Below are positions 62,787 to 64,000 of a stretch of 64,000 nt of DNA, one piece after another. Source of the DNA: Listeria monocytogenes. GTDB lineage: Bacteria > Bacillota > Bacilli > Lactobacillales > Listeriaceae. The notes under the pieces are model-generated. The model saw only the letters and a program-made list of their open reading frames with translations. It was not told the DNA's origin and ran no database searches. Each line of letters opens with the position of its first letter. Within the stretch, counting starts at the first letter, position 1. Position numbers and translations under genes: made by a program. The stretch spans positions 2,288,501 to 2,352,500 of the forward strand of contig NZ_LT906436.1 of assembly GCF_900187225.1 (NCBI RefSeq), written 5' to 3'.

Positions 62787-64000
62787 TGTTCTTTTATTCT
62801 AAGAGACTGAATCACTTCTTCTACATCTTCCAAATCCCTATCAAAAAACGCCAATGAAATCGGAATAATAGTACCTTCTACCGCTTCCTTCAATTCCATT
62901 TCGCAGTTAGGATTACAGAGTACAATCGTTGGCTCATCCGATTCTTCTAGTAACCTGTTTAAATCCTCCACCGAATTAAACATTTTCTCATGCACCTTCA
63001 CCTTCCGCCCAAGCTCCTGTTCCACCTGAAATTTACAAGACTCAAAATTAATTAAATTGAACGAGAAAATACAAATTTGCACCGGATTATTCCATTTATA
63101 AATAAGTGGATACAAATGAATCGTCAAATAATTAATATGAGAATCAATTAATAATACTCGCCGTCTACTATTCTCATTCCAGCGTTTTAGCACATTTTTC
63201 ACAACCAAGTAAAGCGGCTGATACTTTTTATCCAGCAATCGCTCATTACTCGGAATAAGTCCCTGCAAATTAAACAACGTCTTCTTCAAAAAGTAACAAA
63301 GTGCTGCCCGAAAAAGCGAGTGATTAACAACTTCCGCGCCAAAATATTCTTCAAATAAATCAACCAGCGACTGCAAATCTGCATTTTTCATTATCAACTC
63401 ATCAAATTGCTCCAGCTCCACCTTTTTCATGGAAGCATCAATAATACTAAAATTAGTCGAATAATAAATCAACATCAAATACAAATAATCATTATACGAA
63501 AATTCCTGACCAAGCTCTTTTTCTAGTGTTTCCTTACTACTTTTCTGAACTATATCAAGAAATCTTGAAGACTCAATATATTTCTGACACTGTTCATCCA
63601 AAATAATCGCACTCGTTGGAATATCTCTTTTAAATACCATCGAAATCAATGACCGAAAATATGCATGGCCCTCCGCATTATGCGCCAATGTATCAATATT
63701 AATCCGCAAATTCAACGTCGCCATAAAGTTATCAATCATTTGCTTCTCCTCATCCAAAAGCGGATAAATAAGCACACCATATTCGGCTTGAAGCAATGCA
63801 ATCAAATACCGAACCCGGTACTCCTTTCCAGTAATTCGATTATTATCAAGCTTCAAATCAATCTCTCGAAGAAACTCTTCCACCTTATGCTTCAGGCGAT
63901 ACGCATGCGAATGAGAAATAAAATAAGTATCCATAAAATCTGTAAACTTGTTCTCCTCCACATTCGTAACAAAAAACGCCACACATTTCAAAAACATTGA
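62756..64000 (-). CDS. Mga/RofA-like transcriptional regulator, N-terminus outside window
   Basis: The frame stays open to the window edge; the ATG at 63997 is probably internal, because related proteins are about 480-500 residues. The visible 414 residues begin inside a Mga-type helix-turn-helix (FISHSHAYRLKHKVEEFLRE) and continue as a helical PRD-like region ending in an EIIB-like domain (RRRVLLIDSHINYL, PTIVLCNPNCEMELKEAVEG). Such proteins are virulence or metabolism activators tuned by the PTS. It is convergent with gadD2 and a candidate regulator, though there is no direct evidence. It corresponds to lmo2364. Confidence 0.75.
   Translation of the reverse strand, partial: SMFLKCVAFFVTNVEENKFTDFMDTYFISHSHAYRLKHKVEEFLREIDLKLDNNRITGKEYRVRYLIALLQAEYGVLIYPLLDEEKQMIDNFMATLNLRINIDTLAHNAEGHAYFRSLISMVFKRDIPTSAIILDEQCQKYIESSRFLDIVQKSSKETLEKELGQEFSYNDYLYLMLIYYSTNFSIIDASMKKVELEQFDELIMKNADLQSLVDLFEEYFGAEVVNHSLFRAALCYFLKKTLFNLQGLIPSNERLLDKKYQPLYLVVKNVLKRWNENSRRRVLLIDSHINYLTIHLYPLIYKWNNPVQICIFSFNLINFESCKFQVEQELGRKVKVHEKMFNSVEDLNRLLEESDEPTIVLCNPNCEMELKEAVEGTIIPISLAFFDRDLEDVEEVIQSLRIKEHEKRLAYLRG

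Overview
The window looks like a low-GC Firmicutes chromosome of the genus Listeria, most likely L. monocytogenes or a close relative. I base this on gene order I recognise from memory (no search was run): ogt/ada, pit, an arpJ-like transporter, the LhrA small-RNA locus, yitTUVW, yisLK, addAB, comK, fru, pepC, psuGK, a cystine/S-alkyl-cysteine operon, nhaP and gadT2-gadD2. The order matches the lmo2238 to lmo2364 part of the L. monocytogenes chromosome. The A118-type prophage that interrupts comK in several strains is absent: comK is one uninterrupted reading frame. I see no tRNA, rRNA, insertion sequence, prophage or CRISPR array. This is ordinary core chromosome with many compact operons and clear intrinsic terminators.

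Layout. 1-3.2 kb: end of an MFS transporter, then a GntR-ABC exporter operon. 3.3-7.3 kb: alkylation repair (ogt, adaA-like, AlkD-like) mixed with a pseudouridine synthase, a VOC protein and an aldo/keto reductase. 7.7-9.3 kb: PhoU-like plus Pit phosphate transporter. 9.5-15.4 kb: amino-acid ABC transporter with fused binding protein and permease, its ATPase, an aminotransferase, a HAD phosphatase and a purine permease preceded by PurBox-like sites. 15.5-18.1 kb: DJ-1/PfpI protein, LhrA sRNA, a coiled-coil membrane peptide, an orphan PTS EIIA and a GNAT protein. 18.1-22.5 kb: yitW-V-U-T and yisL-K equivalents, with a Fur-box-like site before the yitW-like gene. 22.5-29.7 kb: addB-addA recombination nuclease. 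30-31.4 kb: IDEAL-domain protein, comK, an Xre regulator. 31.5-35 kb: fruR-fruK-fruA. 35.3-40 kb: pepC, DUF523, psuK-psuG, rsuA-like.

40-47.9 kb: a nine-gene sulfur operon (FMN reductase, N-acetyltransferase, cystine-type ABC transporter, two flavin monooxygenases, glutaredoxin-like protein) with a divergent LysR regulator. It resembles the B. subtilis ytmI-tcyJKLMN-cmoOIJ operon and its YtlI regulator. 47.9-52.9 kb: Na+/H+ antiporter, amidohydrolase and MFS transporter. 53-59.4 kb: a Crp-like regulator, an HdeD-like membrane protein, a NagB/AgaI-family deaminase, a HAD phosphatase, a large YhgE/Pip-type membrane protein and an Rrf2 regulator. 59.4-62.8 kb: the acid-resistance pair gadT2-gadD2, preceded by a 388-base gap that contains an apparently undescribed 22-codon reading frame with a strong ribosome binding site. 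The window ends inside an Mga/RofA-like regulator convergent with gadD2.

Many start codons were moved to a downstream ATG, GTG or TTG because a good Shine-Dalgarno sequence lies directly ahead of it; each entry says so. Gene symbols rest on recognition of sequence and gene order, not on a database search.
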